From: Gammaproteobacteria bacterium
GTDB lineage: Bacteria > Pseudomonadota > Gammaproteobacteria > Eutrophobiales > Eutrophobiaceae
Assembly: GCA_016198885.1 (NCBI GenBank)
Contig: JACQHV010000132.1
Coordinates: 1-14,168 of the forward strand
Reading direction: 5' to 3'
Length of the DNA stretch: 14,168 nt
Under the pieces are notes generated by a model. That model was not told the DNA's origin. It saw only the letters and a program-made list of their open reading frames with translations, and ran no database searches. Made by a program: the position numbers and the translations under genes. This document shows positions 1 through 7,956 of the stretch, piece by piece; positions within the stretch are counted from its first letter, which is position 1; each line of letters opens with the position of its first letter.

Positions 1-27
1 CGCTACTTGAGAGTGATCACCCTTTGA
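1..27 (+). CDS. Possible 3' end of a truncated upstream gene
   Basis: Frame 1 from the window edge reads RYLRVITL and then a TGA stop, ending 48 bases before the DUF2283 gene. DUF2283 genes are often preceded by a small DUF4258-type partner gene, and this tail could be its last residues. Eight codons cannot establish a family, so this is a positional guess only. Confidence 0.2.
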   Translation, partial: RYLRVITL

Positions 28-75
28 GGATAAACTAACGATACACAATGCCTTTCCGGACCGAGGATTCAAGCC

Positions 76-294
76 ATGAAGCTTAACTATCATCCCGAGA
101 CAGATTCACTCTATATCGATTTATCGGAGCAGCCCAGCTCAGAAAGTAAAGAAATTTCTGAAGGAATCGTCCTGGATTACGATGTTGATGGCAAACTCGT
201 CGGGATCGATATCGACAATGCAAGTAATAAGGTCGAATTGAAAAAACTCATCCTCAGTAGGCTGCCCGGCAAAGTTGAAACCGCTGCTGCATAA
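76..294 (+). CDS. DUF2283 family small protein
   Basis: This is a 72-residue protein with the pattern of the DUF2283 family. It starts with MKLNYHPETDSLYIDL, continues with an acidic stretch, and then has the GIVLDYDVDGKLVGIDIDNAS core, which is the conserved 'D-x-D-G-x-(L/V)-V-G-I-(D/E)-I' strand motif. Family members are usually 60-80 residues, so it looks complete. The ATG is preceded by GAGG (63-66) at suitable spacing. The biochemical role of DUF2283 is not established. These genes often sit beside DUF4258 genes in pairs that resemble toxin-antitoxin modules, but a partner is only hinted at here by the eight-codon tail at the left edge. No membrane segment or signal peptide is visible, so a cytoplasmic protein is expected. 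Confidence 0.85.
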   Translation: MKLNYHPETDSLYIDLSEQPSSESKEISEGIVLDYDVDGKLVGIDIDNASNKVELKKLILSRLPGKVETAAA

Positions 295-342
295 CCACTC
301 ACTCGAAACGACACACAGCAAAACGCGTGCGTTTCAATTCAG

Positions 343-513
343 ATGGAACGCACACATCTCAACAACTTCAATCCCTCCACTACGATCGGCTATGACACAG
401 CAGGGTATCGCAGCGGACTGGCGCATGCGGTTACCGGCGGTATCATAAGCATAGGTGATGATAGTATCTTCCATCACAATCAGTTTCTTCTGCTGGACAA
501 CTGCTCAAAATGA
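343..513 (+). CDS. Doubtful small ORF, 56 residues
   Basis: An ATG-initiated frame encodes 56 residues, beginning MERTHLNNFNPSTTIGYD and containing a Gly/Ile-rich stretch (AVTGGIISIGDD). No family is recognised. There is no clear ribosome binding site before the ATG. The stop overlaps, in an ATGA arrangement, a second and even less convincing frame (510-761) rich in His, Cys and Arg. The gene-poor setting between 300 and 1077 suggests decayed or non-coding sequence. It is listed only because it is the longest plausible plus-strand frame directly downstream of the DUF2283 gene. Confidence 0.15.
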   Translation: MERTHLNNFNPSTTIGYDTAGYRSGLAHAVTGGIISIGDDSIFHHNQFLLLDNCSK

Positions 514-761
514 AGTACATGGATGTTCAAATGTCGCAGGCGCAGGATGCGCATGAGCGACTAAATCACTCCGGACCCGATCAGCACGAATTGATAATCT
601 CACCGTGGGCGGGACATCGGCTTGACAAAAAATCAGTCGAGTCTTACCTATCGATCTTCTTAAGGGGCCGCACCCAATGTCTGCACCACAGATTGGCATC
701 GGGAACCTCAGGTGCGCACAAAAAGTGCGGCGCAAGGGCATTTAATTCAGAAATAAATTAA

Positions 762-990
762 AAACCCCAACCAAATAATTGCTATTCGGCAAGTTCGAGT
801 ATGAGATTATGTACTAATCCTGAACGGGATCGATGGTTTGCGCTTTGCGATTGAATTCGCAGAGTTCGAATATGTACTTTGTTCTACCGCCATCTGCGGA
901 CAATTTTCCCCTCAAAAAACTCCTGACTGGTTTTCCGGTCAAAGGTGCCAGTTCGCTTCACGCACACTGATTGAATCTGATTTGAATATT
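762..990. other. Non-coding upstream region with a direct repeat
   Basis: No convincing gene is present between the doubtful frames and the glucan synthase. It contains two near-identical 12-mers, AGTTCGAGTATG (792-803) and AGTTCGAATATG (863-874). Each is followed by TATGTACT, starting at 808 and, overlapping the 12-mer, at 871. The copies lie 71 bases apart and upstream of a sigma-54-type promoter, so they could be activator (enhancer-binding protein) sites. That role is inference. Confidence 0.4.
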
Positions 991-1008
991 TTGGCACCCA
1001 CTTTGCAA
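991..1008 (+). promoter_or_regulatory. Sigma-54 (RpoN) -24/-12 promoter
   Basis: The sequence TTGGCACCCACTTTGCAA contains TGGCAC and TTGC, with the GG (993-994) and GC (1005-1006) separated by exactly 10 bases. This matches the sigma-54 consensus TGGCAC-N5-TTGCA. Transcription would start near 1018, giving a leader of about 60 bases before the ATG at 1078. Such promoters require an AAA+ enhancer-binding protein. Candidate upstream sites are the direct repeats near 792 and 863. The match and the position in a non-coding region before a large gene make a chance hit unlikely. Confidence 0.75.
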
Positions 1009-1077
1009 TACACCTGACAGAATGTTAATGTTGTAGTGCAACAATTATCCGGTATTAAAAAGAGTTTCCGCCCAACC

Positions 1078-3687
1078 ATGAAAACCCCGCTTATGTCGCT
1101 CTTCGGCCTGTTGCTAGTCGTCGCTGCCAACCTGTCAGTATGGGCATGGCTCAACCGCCCGCAGGAACCTGCTGCGGGGTGGAGCGGCAAGATTACCGGC
1201 CTGTCTTTCAGCCCCATGCGCCGGGATGATAACCCGCTGCTGGGCCGTCTGCCGACACCTGCGGAAATTGACTCCGATCTCAAGTTTCTTTCCGGCAAGG
1301 TCACTGCGATCCGCACCTACGGAATGTACGACGGTCTCGAGCTGGTGCCGGAACTTGCTGCAAGGCATGGACTGAATGTGTCGGCGGGGGCGTGGATAGG
1401 GCCTGATGCGGCCAGCAATGAACGAGAGTTGAATAATCTGATCCAAATCGGCCGTATTCAGCGCAACGTAGTCCGGCTCCTGGTGGGTAATGAAGTCCTG
1501 CTCCGTAATGACATACCGGTCGAACAGTTAATCAGTTACATTCGTGAAGTACAGAAACAGGTTGGCCGGCGGGTGGGTACCGCCGAACCCTGGTGGATCT
1601 GGCTCAAATATCCGGAACTTGCCAGGACGGTTGACTTTATCGGTATACACGCCTTGCCCTACTGGGAGGGCATAGCCGTTGATCAGGCCGTGGATTATGT
1701 CTTCAATACATATGATAAGTTACGCCGCGCCTACCCGGAAAAACCGATCATCTTCACAGAGGTGGGATGGCCCAGCGCCGGACCAGTCATTGACCGGGCC
1801 GTGCCATCGCTGGTCAACCAGGCCAGATTTCTACGCACATTCCTGAATGACATCGAATCACGCGATATTGTTTACTACATCGTCGAGGCCTTCGATCAGC
1901 CCTGGAAGATCAACATCGAAGGCCCGGCCGGTCCTTACTGGGGTATTTATAACGTTGATCGCGAACCGAAATTTCCAATGAGCGGCGCGGTCCAGCAACG
2001 GCCTGCGTGGAAGCAGTGGGCGGGAATTGCCGTTCTGCTGGCGTTGTTACCGGCACTGTATTTCGCGCTCAGGCGCCAACGTGTCGGCATGCAGGGCAAG
2101 GTGCTGTTCGCACTGGTCACCAATTTTGCCGCATCCGGCATTGCCTGGAGCGCATCCATCGGTGCAAGCCAGTATCAGACCCCCCTGTCGGCATCACTCT
2201 GGATCGCGCTTGTGCTCATGCAAACGTTGGCGCTGCTGGTCTTACTCGCTGAAGCAGTGGAGGTGGCGGAGGTGCTCTGGCGCCGCAATCCGGCGCGCGA
2301 GTTCCGTCCACTCCCGTTCCGTCCGGACTACCCGTATCCCAAGGTCTCGGTGCATGTTCCCATCCACAACGAGCCGCCGGAAATGGTGCAACAGACATTG
2401 GAAGCCCTCGCGCGGCTCGATTACCCGCATTACGAGGTCATTGTCATTGACAACAATACAGGGGATCCCGCGGTCTGGCGGCCAGTTCAGAACCTTTGTC
2501 ACAATCTCGGGTCGCAATTCCGCTTTTTCCATCTGGAATACTGGCCCGGATTCAAGGCCGGCGCGCTTAATTTTGGTTTCCGTCAAACCAGTCCGGACGC
2601 GGAAATCATCGCCGTAATCGACAGTGACTACATCGTAAGCCCGCAATGGCTGAATAGTCTTACTCCCTACTTCAAGGACCCACAGGTGGGATTCGTGCAG
2701 GCGCCACAGGATTATCGCGATAGCGAGGAAAATCTGTTCAAGCGAATGTGTTACTGGGAGTACGCGGGTTTTTTTCACATCGGTATGATCCAGCGCAACG
2801 ACTTCAACGCCATCATCCAGCACGGGACCATGACGCTCATCAGAAAGTTGGCGCTGACCAGGACTGGTCACTGGGCGGAATGGTGCATCACCGAGGATGC
2901 CGAACTGGGTTTGAGACTACTGTGCGAAGGTTTTGATTCGGTATATGTGAAAGAGAGCTTCGGCCACGGTCTGATGCCGGACACATTGTCTGCCTATAAA
3001 ACACAACGCTTCCGCTGGGCCTACGGCGCAGTGCAGATCATGAAACGGCATCTGCGTGCGCTTTTACCCTTTGCATGCAGGGGTTTGAGTCCCTCGCAAA
3101 AATATTATTTTGTCGCCGGCTGGTTGCCCTGGTTGTCCGACGGACTTGCGCTGATTTTCGTGTTCGCAAGTCTGGGCCTGACGGCGCACCTGGTCTGTAC
3201 TTTTCCACCGAAAGATCTGCCAATTGCAGCACTCGTATTCCCGACTATCAGTATCTTCTGTTTCAAGATAGTCCGTTCACTCTGGCTATATGCGGCGCAG
3301 GTAAAATGTAAATTCACGGATTCAATTTGTGCTCTCATTGCCGGGCTTGCGCTGATGCATACTGTAGGCAAGGCAGTGCTTACTGGATTCACCACATCGG
3401 GCCGCCCCTTTGTGCGCACACCCAAGCTTGAACGCGGACGGCCGTTGTTCTCGGCTATTGCGATGGTTTGGGAGGAACTGGTGCTGCTCATGATGCTGTG
3501 GGGCGGAGCATGGTGGGTGAATTCCATCGAATATTTTCAAAATACCCAGGGCCAACTGTGGATCAGCGTGTTGCTTGTGCAATCCACACCCTATCTTGCC
3601 GCCGTCTTCATGGCCGCGATCAACGTAATATCTTCACTCGAACGCCAGTCAGCGCCGGCGGCAGAGACTATTGTTAATACGGCTTAA
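1078..3687 (+). CDS. ndvB: GH17-GT2 membrane beta-1,3-glucan synthase/transferase (NdvB-like)
   Basis: This is an 869-residue two-domain membrane enzyme resembling Pseudomonas NdvB. The start chosen (MKTPLMSLFGLLL) puts the N-terminal membrane anchor at the terminus. A GTG at 1036 would add 14 residues but lacks a ribosome binding site. Residues about 36-300 are a GH17 domain with the acid/base Glu in LLVGNEVL (Glu139) and the nucleophile Glu in IIFTEVGWPS (Glu228). After membrane segments at about 310-400 comes a family 2 glycosyltransferase from about residue 420 with PIHNEPPE, the DSD metal motif (515-517), TED (605-607) and QRFRW (643-647), typical of processive synthases. C-terminal membrane helices follow. 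Known relatives make linear or cyclic beta-1,3-glucans, with the GH17 part acting as a beta-glucanosyltransferase. It has its own predicted sigma-54 promoter and no visible operon partner. Confidence 0.9.
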   Translation: MKTPLMSLFGLLLVVAANLSVWAWLNRPQEPAAGWSGKITGLSFSPMRRDDNPLLGRLPTPAEIDSDLKFLSGKVTAIRTYGMYDGLELVPELAARHGLNVSAGAWIGPDAASNERELNNLIQIGRIQRNVVRLLVGNEVLLRNDIPVEQLISYIREVQKQVGRRVGTAEPWWIWLKYPELARTVDFIGIHALPYWEGIAVDQAVDYVFNTYDKLRRAYPEKPIIFTEVGWPSAGPVIDRAVPSLVNQARFLRTFLNDIESRDIVYYIVEAFDQPWKINIEGPAGPYWGIYNVDREPKFPMSGAVQQRPAWKQWAGIAVLLALLPALYFALRRQRVGMQGKVLFALVTNFAASGIAWSASIGASQYQTPLSASLWIALVLMQTLALLVLLAEAVEVAEVLWRRNPAREFRPLPFRPDYPYPKVSVHVPIHNEPPEMVQQTLEALARLDYPHYEVIVIDNNTGDPAVWRPVQNLCHNLGSQFRFFHLEYWPGFKAGALNFGFRQTSPDAEIIAVIDSDYIVSPQWLNSLTPYFKDPQVGFVQAPQDYRDSEENLFKRMCYWEYAGFFHIGMIQRNDFNAIIQHGTMTLIRKLALTRTGHWAEWCITEDAELGLRLLCEGFDSVYVKESFGHGLMPDTLSAYKTQRFRWAYGAVQIMKRHLRALLPFACRGLSPSQKYYFVAGWLPWLSDGLALIFVFASLGLTAHLVCTFPPKDLPIAALVFPTISIFCFKIVRSLWLYAAQVKCKFTDSICALIAGLALMHTVGKAVLTGFTTSGRPFVRTPKLERGRPLFSAIAMVWEELVLLMMLWGGAWWVNSIEYFQNTQGQLWISVLLVQSTPYLAAVFMAAINVISSLERQSAPAAETIVNTA

Positions 3688-4107
3688 CACTGAAACAGAA
3701 TTACAGGAAAATCAGATTCCCCATAACTTCGATTTGGCGCAATCCTGTTCTCTGATTACGACTGTTCAACAGTTATCAATTCATTCCTGGGATTATCACT
3801 GGCAAGGTAATGTGTATTCCACTGAGCCGCGCATGTTGTGGTTCGTTTCCAGACTACTATCAGATTTCTGAAAAAACCTTTTTTTATGCTGATCTCCCTG
3901 GGTGGCTGGTTTTTTTCACAGGTTTTTCGGTCTTTGTACTTTCATGTGCGGACCTGACAGCAAAGACTGGTGGGTTCACGACCTCGTTTCAGGAGAGGGC
4001 AAACAAAATAATCAACCGCTTCCGGGGCACGATTGGTAAAATGTTAAAGCCACTTTTTAAACACGCGTAATAAGACAATTACACAGAAATTATTTTAATA
4101 TCATGTT
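3688..4107. other. Intergenic region with no convincing gene
   Basis: About 420 bases separate the glucan synthase and nhaA. An 86-codon frame (3810-4070) has one hydrophobic stretch but no ribosome binding site at a workable distance and no recognisable family, so it is not called. The region holds a perfect 13-base dyad, ACTGTTCAACAGT (3761-3773), which could be an operator. It also has an A6-CC-T7 tract near 3871-3885 that lacks the GC stem of a terminator. No clear promoter for nhaA was found. Confidence 0.4.
3761..3773. repeat. Perfect 13-base palindrome, possible operator
   Basis: ACTGTT-C-AACAGT is a perfect dyad with 6-base arms around a single centre base. It lies about 335 bases before nhaA and 74 bases after the glucan synthase stop. 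It is too short to form a stable hairpin with a one-base loop, so a protein-binding site is the more likely role if it has one. Chance occurrence is also possible. Confidence 0.25.
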
Positions 4108-5280
4108 ATGAAATCTACCCAGGTCAGGTTATCCAGACTCTTTCTCGAGTTTACTGAAAGCGAACAGGTTGCTGGATTAATCCTTATTTTGTGCGCTGTT
4201 GTTTCAATAGCGATCGCCAATTCCACTCTCGGAACAAGCTATCTGGATTTCTGGCACAGCAAGATTGGTTTTGAAACAACCACTATTCGATTGAAATACA
4301 GTATTGATCACTGGATAAATGATGCATTGATGGCGATATTCTTTCTGCTGGTCGGACTTGAGATTGAGAGAGAACTTTATGTCGGCGAACTGTCGGATCT
4401 GAAAAATGCATTGCTGCCTGTTGTCGCCGCCATCGGCGGTATGGCGACACCCGCCCTCCTGTATATACTGCTCAATCTGGGGACTGAAACGCAAGCAGGA
4501 TTTGGCATTCCGATGGCTACGGATATTGCATTTGCGCTGGGGGTGCTGGCATTGTTGGGCGACAGTATCCCGGTATCGCTGAAGATCTTTCTGACGGCGC
4601 TGGCCATTCTCGATGACCTGGGTGCGATCATTCTTATCGCACTTTTTTACGCGAGTGATTTGTCCCTTGTTTATCTGCTTCTGGCTTCCGGAATTTTTAT
4701 CGTGATGGTGATCATGAATCGCCTGAACGTGTCGAGACTGTTCCCGTATCTCATACTGGGCGCCGTCATGTGGTATTGCATGCTTAATTCCGGAGTCCAT
4801 GCCACACTGGCAGGCGTGCTGTTGGCCTTTGTCATACCATTTGACCGCGGCGATGAGGAATCGCCTTCCTGGCGCCTGGAACATTTCCTGCAAAAACCGG
4901 TTGCCTTTCTCATTCTACCGGCCTTTGCACTTGCCAATACGGCCGTCGTGCTGGAAAACAACTGGTTTGAAGGTCTGATGACAGCCAACAGTTTGGGTAT
5001 TTGTGCCGGGTTGTTGCTGGGGAAACCGTTGGGCATAGTCCTGTTCAGTGTGGCGGCAATCAAGGCGGGAGTATCTCAACTGCCAGAAGAATTAACCTTT
5101 AGACACATGATAGGCGCAGGTTTTCTTGGAGGTATCGGATTTACCATGTCGATATTCATCACCCTGCTGGCCTTTGATAATCCCGAAATTATTGCAAGTT
5201 CCAAGATCACCATACTGCTCACTTCACTACTGGCGGGGGCAATCGGATTTCTCGTGCTTAACCGGCGCATTTCTGCGTAA
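4108..5280 (+). CDS. nhaA: Na+/H+ antiporter NhaA
   Basis: The protein exchanges sodium for protons across the inner membrane, serving pH and salt homeostasis. It has 390 residues, the normal length for the family, with about 12 membrane helices. Family hallmarks are all present: FFLLVGLEIERE early on, MATDIAFALGVLAL (Asp139) and AILDDLGAI (Asp169-Asp170). The 30-residue spacing between Asp139 and Asp169 equals that between Asp133 and Asp163 of E. coli NhaA, where Asp163-Asp164 is the ion-binding pair. The C-terminal half has GAGFLGGIGFTMSIFI, also typical. The ATG start gives the conserved N-terminal ESEQVAGLILI segment, although the ribosome binding site is weak. A psiE-like gene follows on the same strand after about 100 bases and may be cotranscribed. 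Confidence 0.96.
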   Translation: MKSTQVRLSRLFLEFTESEQVAGLILILCAVVSIAIANSTLGTSYLDFWHSKIGFETTTIRLKYSIDHWINDALMAIFFLLVGLEIERELYVGELSDLKNALLPVVAAIGGMATPALLYILLNLGTETQAGFGIPMATDIAFALGVLALLGDSIPVSLKIFLTALAILDDLGAIILIALFYASDLSLVYLLLASGIFIVMVIMNRLNVSRLFPYLILGAVMWYCMLNSGVHATLAGVLLAFVIPFDRGDEESPSWRLEHFLQKPVAFLILPAFALANTAVVLENNWFEGLMTANSLGICAGLLLGKPLGIVLFSVAAIKAGVSQLPEELTFRHMIGAGFLGGIGFTMSIFITLLAFDNPEIIASSKITILLTSLLAGAIGFLVLNRRISA

Positions 5281-5372
5281 TAAGATCACACATAAGCGGA
5301 GTTACATAGAGAATCATTAATTATCCGTATCCGGCCCCTAAATTAAATTTTTAGTTGCATCAAGAATCTGCG

Positions 5373-5378
5373 GGAGGA
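5373..5378 (+). promoter_or_regulatory. Strong ribosome binding site that sets the psiE-like start
   Basis: GGAGGA lies six bases before the ATG at 5385. The open frame could be extended to a TTG at 5355, but that would place this perfect Shine-Dalgarno sequence inside the gene, so 5385 is taken as the true start. Confidence 0.8.
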
Positions 5379-5384
5379 CTGTTT

Positions 5385-5798
5385 ATGATTGAAAATTCAT
5401 TACTACGGAAAGTCGAAGCATTCGGCAATATTCTGGTCACCAGTTTTCACCTGCTGGCGTTGTTTGTTATCGGTGGTTCGATAGTCTGGTCAGCTGTATA
5501 TACTTACCTGGAGATTATGCAACAGGGTTACGCGCATCTTATCGATATACTGTTGCTTTTCATCTATCTCGAACTTGGCGCGATGGTGGGCATTTATTTC
5601 AAGACACACCGCCTGCCGGTGCGTTTTCTGGTGTACGTTGCGATCACTGCCCTGACCCGTTTACTTACCATTGAAGTCAAGGAGATGTCGAGTGAAGGCA
5701 TTCTTTCTGTCGCCGGCGCCATTTTCATGCTTTCGCTGGCGGCACTTGCACTTCAGTATGGCGCAGTAAAATTATCGACTGCTGATTCGGACGATTAG
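5385..5798 (+). CDS. PsiE-family inner membrane protein
   Basis: A 137-residue protein with four hydrophobic segments (about residues 16-38, 54-74, 80-98 and 106-126) matching the phosphate-starvation-inducible PsiE family. The conserved middle part includes LLLFIYLELGAMVGIYF, HRLPVRFLVYVAITALTRLL and the following acidic residues. E. coli PsiE has almost the same length. The molecular function is unknown. In E. coli the gene is controlled by phosphate starvation (PhoB) and by CRP, but no Pho box was identified here. It lies 104 bases after nhaA on the same strand and is followed by a terminator-like hairpin. The family assignment rests on size, topology and the conserved central motifs. Confidence 0.85.
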   Translation: MIENSLLRKVEAFGNILVTSFHLLALFVIGGSIVWSAVYTYLEIMQQGYAHLIDILLLFIYLELGAMVGIYFKTHRLPVRFLVYVAITALTRLLTIEVKEMSSEGILSVAGAIFMLSLAALALQYGAVKLSTADSDD

Positions 5799-5826
5799 GG
5801 GCGTTATCAGAACCTCATCAAGTCGA

Positions 5827-5865
5827 GCCAGATGAAAACTTTTTTCACCTGGCCCCAGTCTTTTT
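5827..5865 (+). terminator. Possible intrinsic terminator after the psiE-like gene
   Basis: A hairpin runs from 5827 to 5853, with arms GCCAG-A-TGAAAA and TTTTCA-C-CTGGC around a three-base loop. That is 11 pairs with one mismatch. A run TCTTTTT follows at 5859-5865, five bases after the stem. The lower stem is GC-rich and the upper stem AT-rich, so stability is moderate. The position, 28 bases beyond the stop codon, suits a terminator. Confidence 0.45.
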
Positions 5866-5934
5866 ACAATATGAAGTGCCGAAAGGTTGATATTGCGTTG
5901 ACATGACCATAAGCCATTAACAGTGATGCTATAA

Positions 5935-7860
5935 ATGCAGGCCAGAATTTATTTCAGATTGAAGTGTTTTCTTCTTGGCGCGCTTTGGCTGTTCCCGTTG
6001 CCAGGTCATGCAATAGTGCTTGAAGTGCCGCTCCGGCTGGAACAGGGTTTCCTGCAACGCATGCTTGCAGAGCAAATCTACACCGATGCCGATGGCGAGG
6101 CACGTGTGTGGGACGACGGCAAGAACTGCAACGTATTCACACTGTCCGCGCCCGAGCTTGACATCGAGAACGGTCAGGTGCACACGAAAAGTGTGGCACA
6201 GGCGCACATCGGCACTGCCTTGCGCGACACTTGTATATCGATCATCAACTGGAATGGATTCATCGAAATATTCCAGGAACCATTGCTGAGTTCATCGTCC
6301 GGCGTTGTAGAGTTCCGTGTGATAGATTCAAAAATCTATACGGAAGATGGTAAATCACATGGCGTGCTCGGCACATTGTGGAACTGGATCAAACAATATG
6401 TACATCCGCGCTTCAATCGCCTGCAACTGGACCTGAACCCGGTGCTGACTGAACTCAAGGAATTCCTGGAACTGTTATTTCCACTCAATCCCGACGGGAT
6501 CAGACAGGTATTGGATTCCGTTTCGATCGGCAGCGTTGATGCTGTTGATGGCCGCATTGAACTCGGCATCCGTATCGATGTGCCTGAATACACCGTGAAC
6601 GTAGCGGTTGTCGAATCCGAGCTCGTATTAACCGAAGATGAACTCGTTCGTTGGGAAGAGGCATGGCAGCACTGGGACGCGTTCCTTACATTGGTAATTA
6701 AACACGCTGGCACAGATACAGATATTCATGATCTGCGTTCTGCATTGCTCGCGGTCCTGCTGGATGCGCGTCAGGATCTGCTAGAAGTGCTCGTTCCGTC
6801 CGTTCCGGATGCGCCGGACCCGGTACCGGGATTGTTCGTCAAAACATGGGAACGGCTGGCGCCTGAGTTGCGGCACGTTAGTGAAACGCTGCCGACCACC
6901 TCGGCGCTGAACTATCTGAGTTTTATCACCGCGGCTGATGCCCTCATGGCGATTCAAACGGTTGAAGAAGAGACCGGTTTCGCGCTCACTGCGGATGCCC
7001 TGCGCCACATGGCACGCATGATCGCGCCCGCTTATCCACATGATCCATTGCACTACGACACCGTTGTCGATCCGGAATTGCGCGCGCTGTTCGGCTTCGG
7101 CCCGCCGCTGCCGCCGCCGGAGACCGATCCGGCTCCTGCCGAACCACCTGATGCGGATCAGCCTGTGCATCTATCATTGCCACCGGCAAGATCAATGCAA
7201 TTCACAGGCGGAATGTATGCCGCAATGGTCATGTCGTTGATGCCGGTGTTGATCGTGCGTGAAAGCACTTATCGTACGCTGGTCGACCGCCTGAAAGACT
7301 GGGTGCCAACGCTCAAGGTCCTGGATGAATACCTGCCATTAGTGCGGCAAATGCTCGATTATGTTGCGCAGGACACGTTACAGGAAAAAAAACTGGACGC
7401 TCAATTTGCTGATCTCTACCACTCGCTGGTGCTCGCCACAGCCTGGCAGGAAAGCTGCTGGCGGCAGTATATAAAAGTGAAGGGCGAGGTTAAACCGATT
7501 CGCTCCCATGCCGGTGCGGTCGGCATTATGCAGGTCAACCAGCACATTTGGCGCGGGTTCTATGATGTGAATGGCTTGCAGCACGATGTCGGCTATAACG
7601 CTGAGGCAGGCAGCGAGATCCTGCATCATTACCTCGTCGATTACGCCCTTGCCAAGGGTGAGCAAAACCAGACCGGTGGTATCGATAATCTCCCGCGCGC
7701 CACTTACGCGCTGTATAACGGTGGTCCGAAACACATGACCCGCTATCGGCGCGAACAGGCATCCGCATCGCTGCGCGCAATCGATAATGCCTTCTGGAAA
7801 AAATTCCAGACGATGCGATCCGGCAACACGTTGGCGGTAGCTGAGTGTTATACGGGTTGA
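5935..7860 (+). CDS. Exported protein with C-terminal lytic transglycosylase (SLT) domain
   Basis: This is a 641-residue protein with a Sec-type signal peptide (residues 1-26, basic start, hydrophobic core, PLPGHA before the cleavage point). The C-terminal part, about 490-620, is a GH23/SLT domain. The catalytic Glu506 sits in TAWQESCWRQ, followed by GAVGIMQVNQ (the conserved G-x-M-Q motif) and ATYALYNGGP (the A-x-Y-N-x-G motif). Such enzymes cleave peptidoglycan glycan strands in the periplasm with 1,6-anhydro product formation. Residues 27-380 belong to no family I recognise. They are acidic and rich in predicted beta strand, then helix, and are joined to the rest by a Pro-rich linker (about 385-418). 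The gene stands alone between psiE and a convergent regulator gene. The TATAAATG at the start codon lacks a good ribosome binding site. Confidence 0.85.
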   Translation: MQARIYFRLKCFLLGALWLFPLPGHAIVLEVPLRLEQGFLQRMLAEQIYTDADGEARVWDDGKNCNVFTLSAPELDIENGQVHTKSVAQAHIGTALRDTCISIINWNGFIEIFQEPLLSSSSGVVEFRVIDSKIYTEDGKSHGVLGTLWNWIKQYVHPRFNRLQLDLNPVLTELKEFLELLFPLNPDGIRQVLDSVSIGSVDAVDGRIELGIRIDVPEYTVNVAVVESELVLTEDELVRWEEAWQHWDAFLTLVIKHAGTDTDIHDLRSALLAVLLDARQDLLEVLVPSVPDAPDPVPGLFVKTWERLAPELRHVSETLPTTSALNYLSFITAADALMAIQTVEEETGFALTADALRHMARMIAPAYPHDPLHYDTVVDPELRALFGFGPPLPPPETDPAPAEPPDADQPVHLSLPPARSMQFTGGMYAAMVMSLMPVLIVRESTYRTLVDRLKDWVPTLKVLDEYLPLVRQMLDYVAQDTLQEKKLDAQFADLYHSLVLATAWQESCWRQYIKVKGEVKPIRSHAGAVGIMQVNQHIWRGFYDVNGLQHDVGYNAEAGSEILHHYLVDYALAKGEQNQTGGIDNLPRATYALYNGGPKHMTRYRREQASASLRAIDNAFWKKFQTMRSGNTLAVAECYTG

Positions 7861-7914
7861 ATTGGGGACAACAGTCTACTGACGGTTTACAACCAACAAT
7901 CAATCTCGCAATGT

Positions 7915-7952
7915 TCAGGCCAGGCACGAAGCGGGAGAGCGGGTTGGCCTGA
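7915..7952. repeat. Inverted repeat between convergent genes
   Basis: TCAGGCCA (7915-7922) and TGGCCTGA (7945-7952) form a perfect 8-base stem around a 22-base purine-rich loop. It lies between the convergent transglycosylase and XRE regulator genes. It could act as a weak bidirectional terminator, but no T-run follows the stem on either strand. Confidence 0.35.
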
Positions 7953-7956
7953 CATC

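Noticed and set aside
510..761. 83-codon plus-strand frame overlapping the 343-513 frame by ATGA
   Set aside because: Its composition is rich in His, Arg and Cys without any recognisable pattern, there is no ribosome binding site, and the minus strand is open over the same bases. It looks like chance.
2027..2617. 196-codon frame inside the glucan synthase gene
   Set aside because: It is an out-of-frame reading of the GT2 region, very rich in Arg, Ser and Cys, with no domain. The frame of the synthase carries all the motifs.
2242..2871. 209-codon minus-strand frame opposite the glucan synthase
   Set aside because: It is antisense to the catalytic GT2 core with no recognisable protein features. 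Long antisense frames are expected over a GC-rich coding region.
3871..3885. A6-CC-T7 tract as a terminator
   Set aside because: The arms are only A/T with a two-base centre and no GC stem, so it would not act as an intrinsic terminator.
3810..4070. 86-codon frame before nhaA with one hydrophobic stretch
   Set aside because: The only AAGG is two bases from the ATG, the composition is atypical, and no family is recognised, so it is treated as non-coding.
5898..5935. TTGACA with TATAAA as a sigma-70 promoter of the transglycosylase gene
   Set aside because: The two hexamers are 26 bases apart, and the TATAAA overlaps the ATG start codon, so they cannot form a working promoter for this gene.
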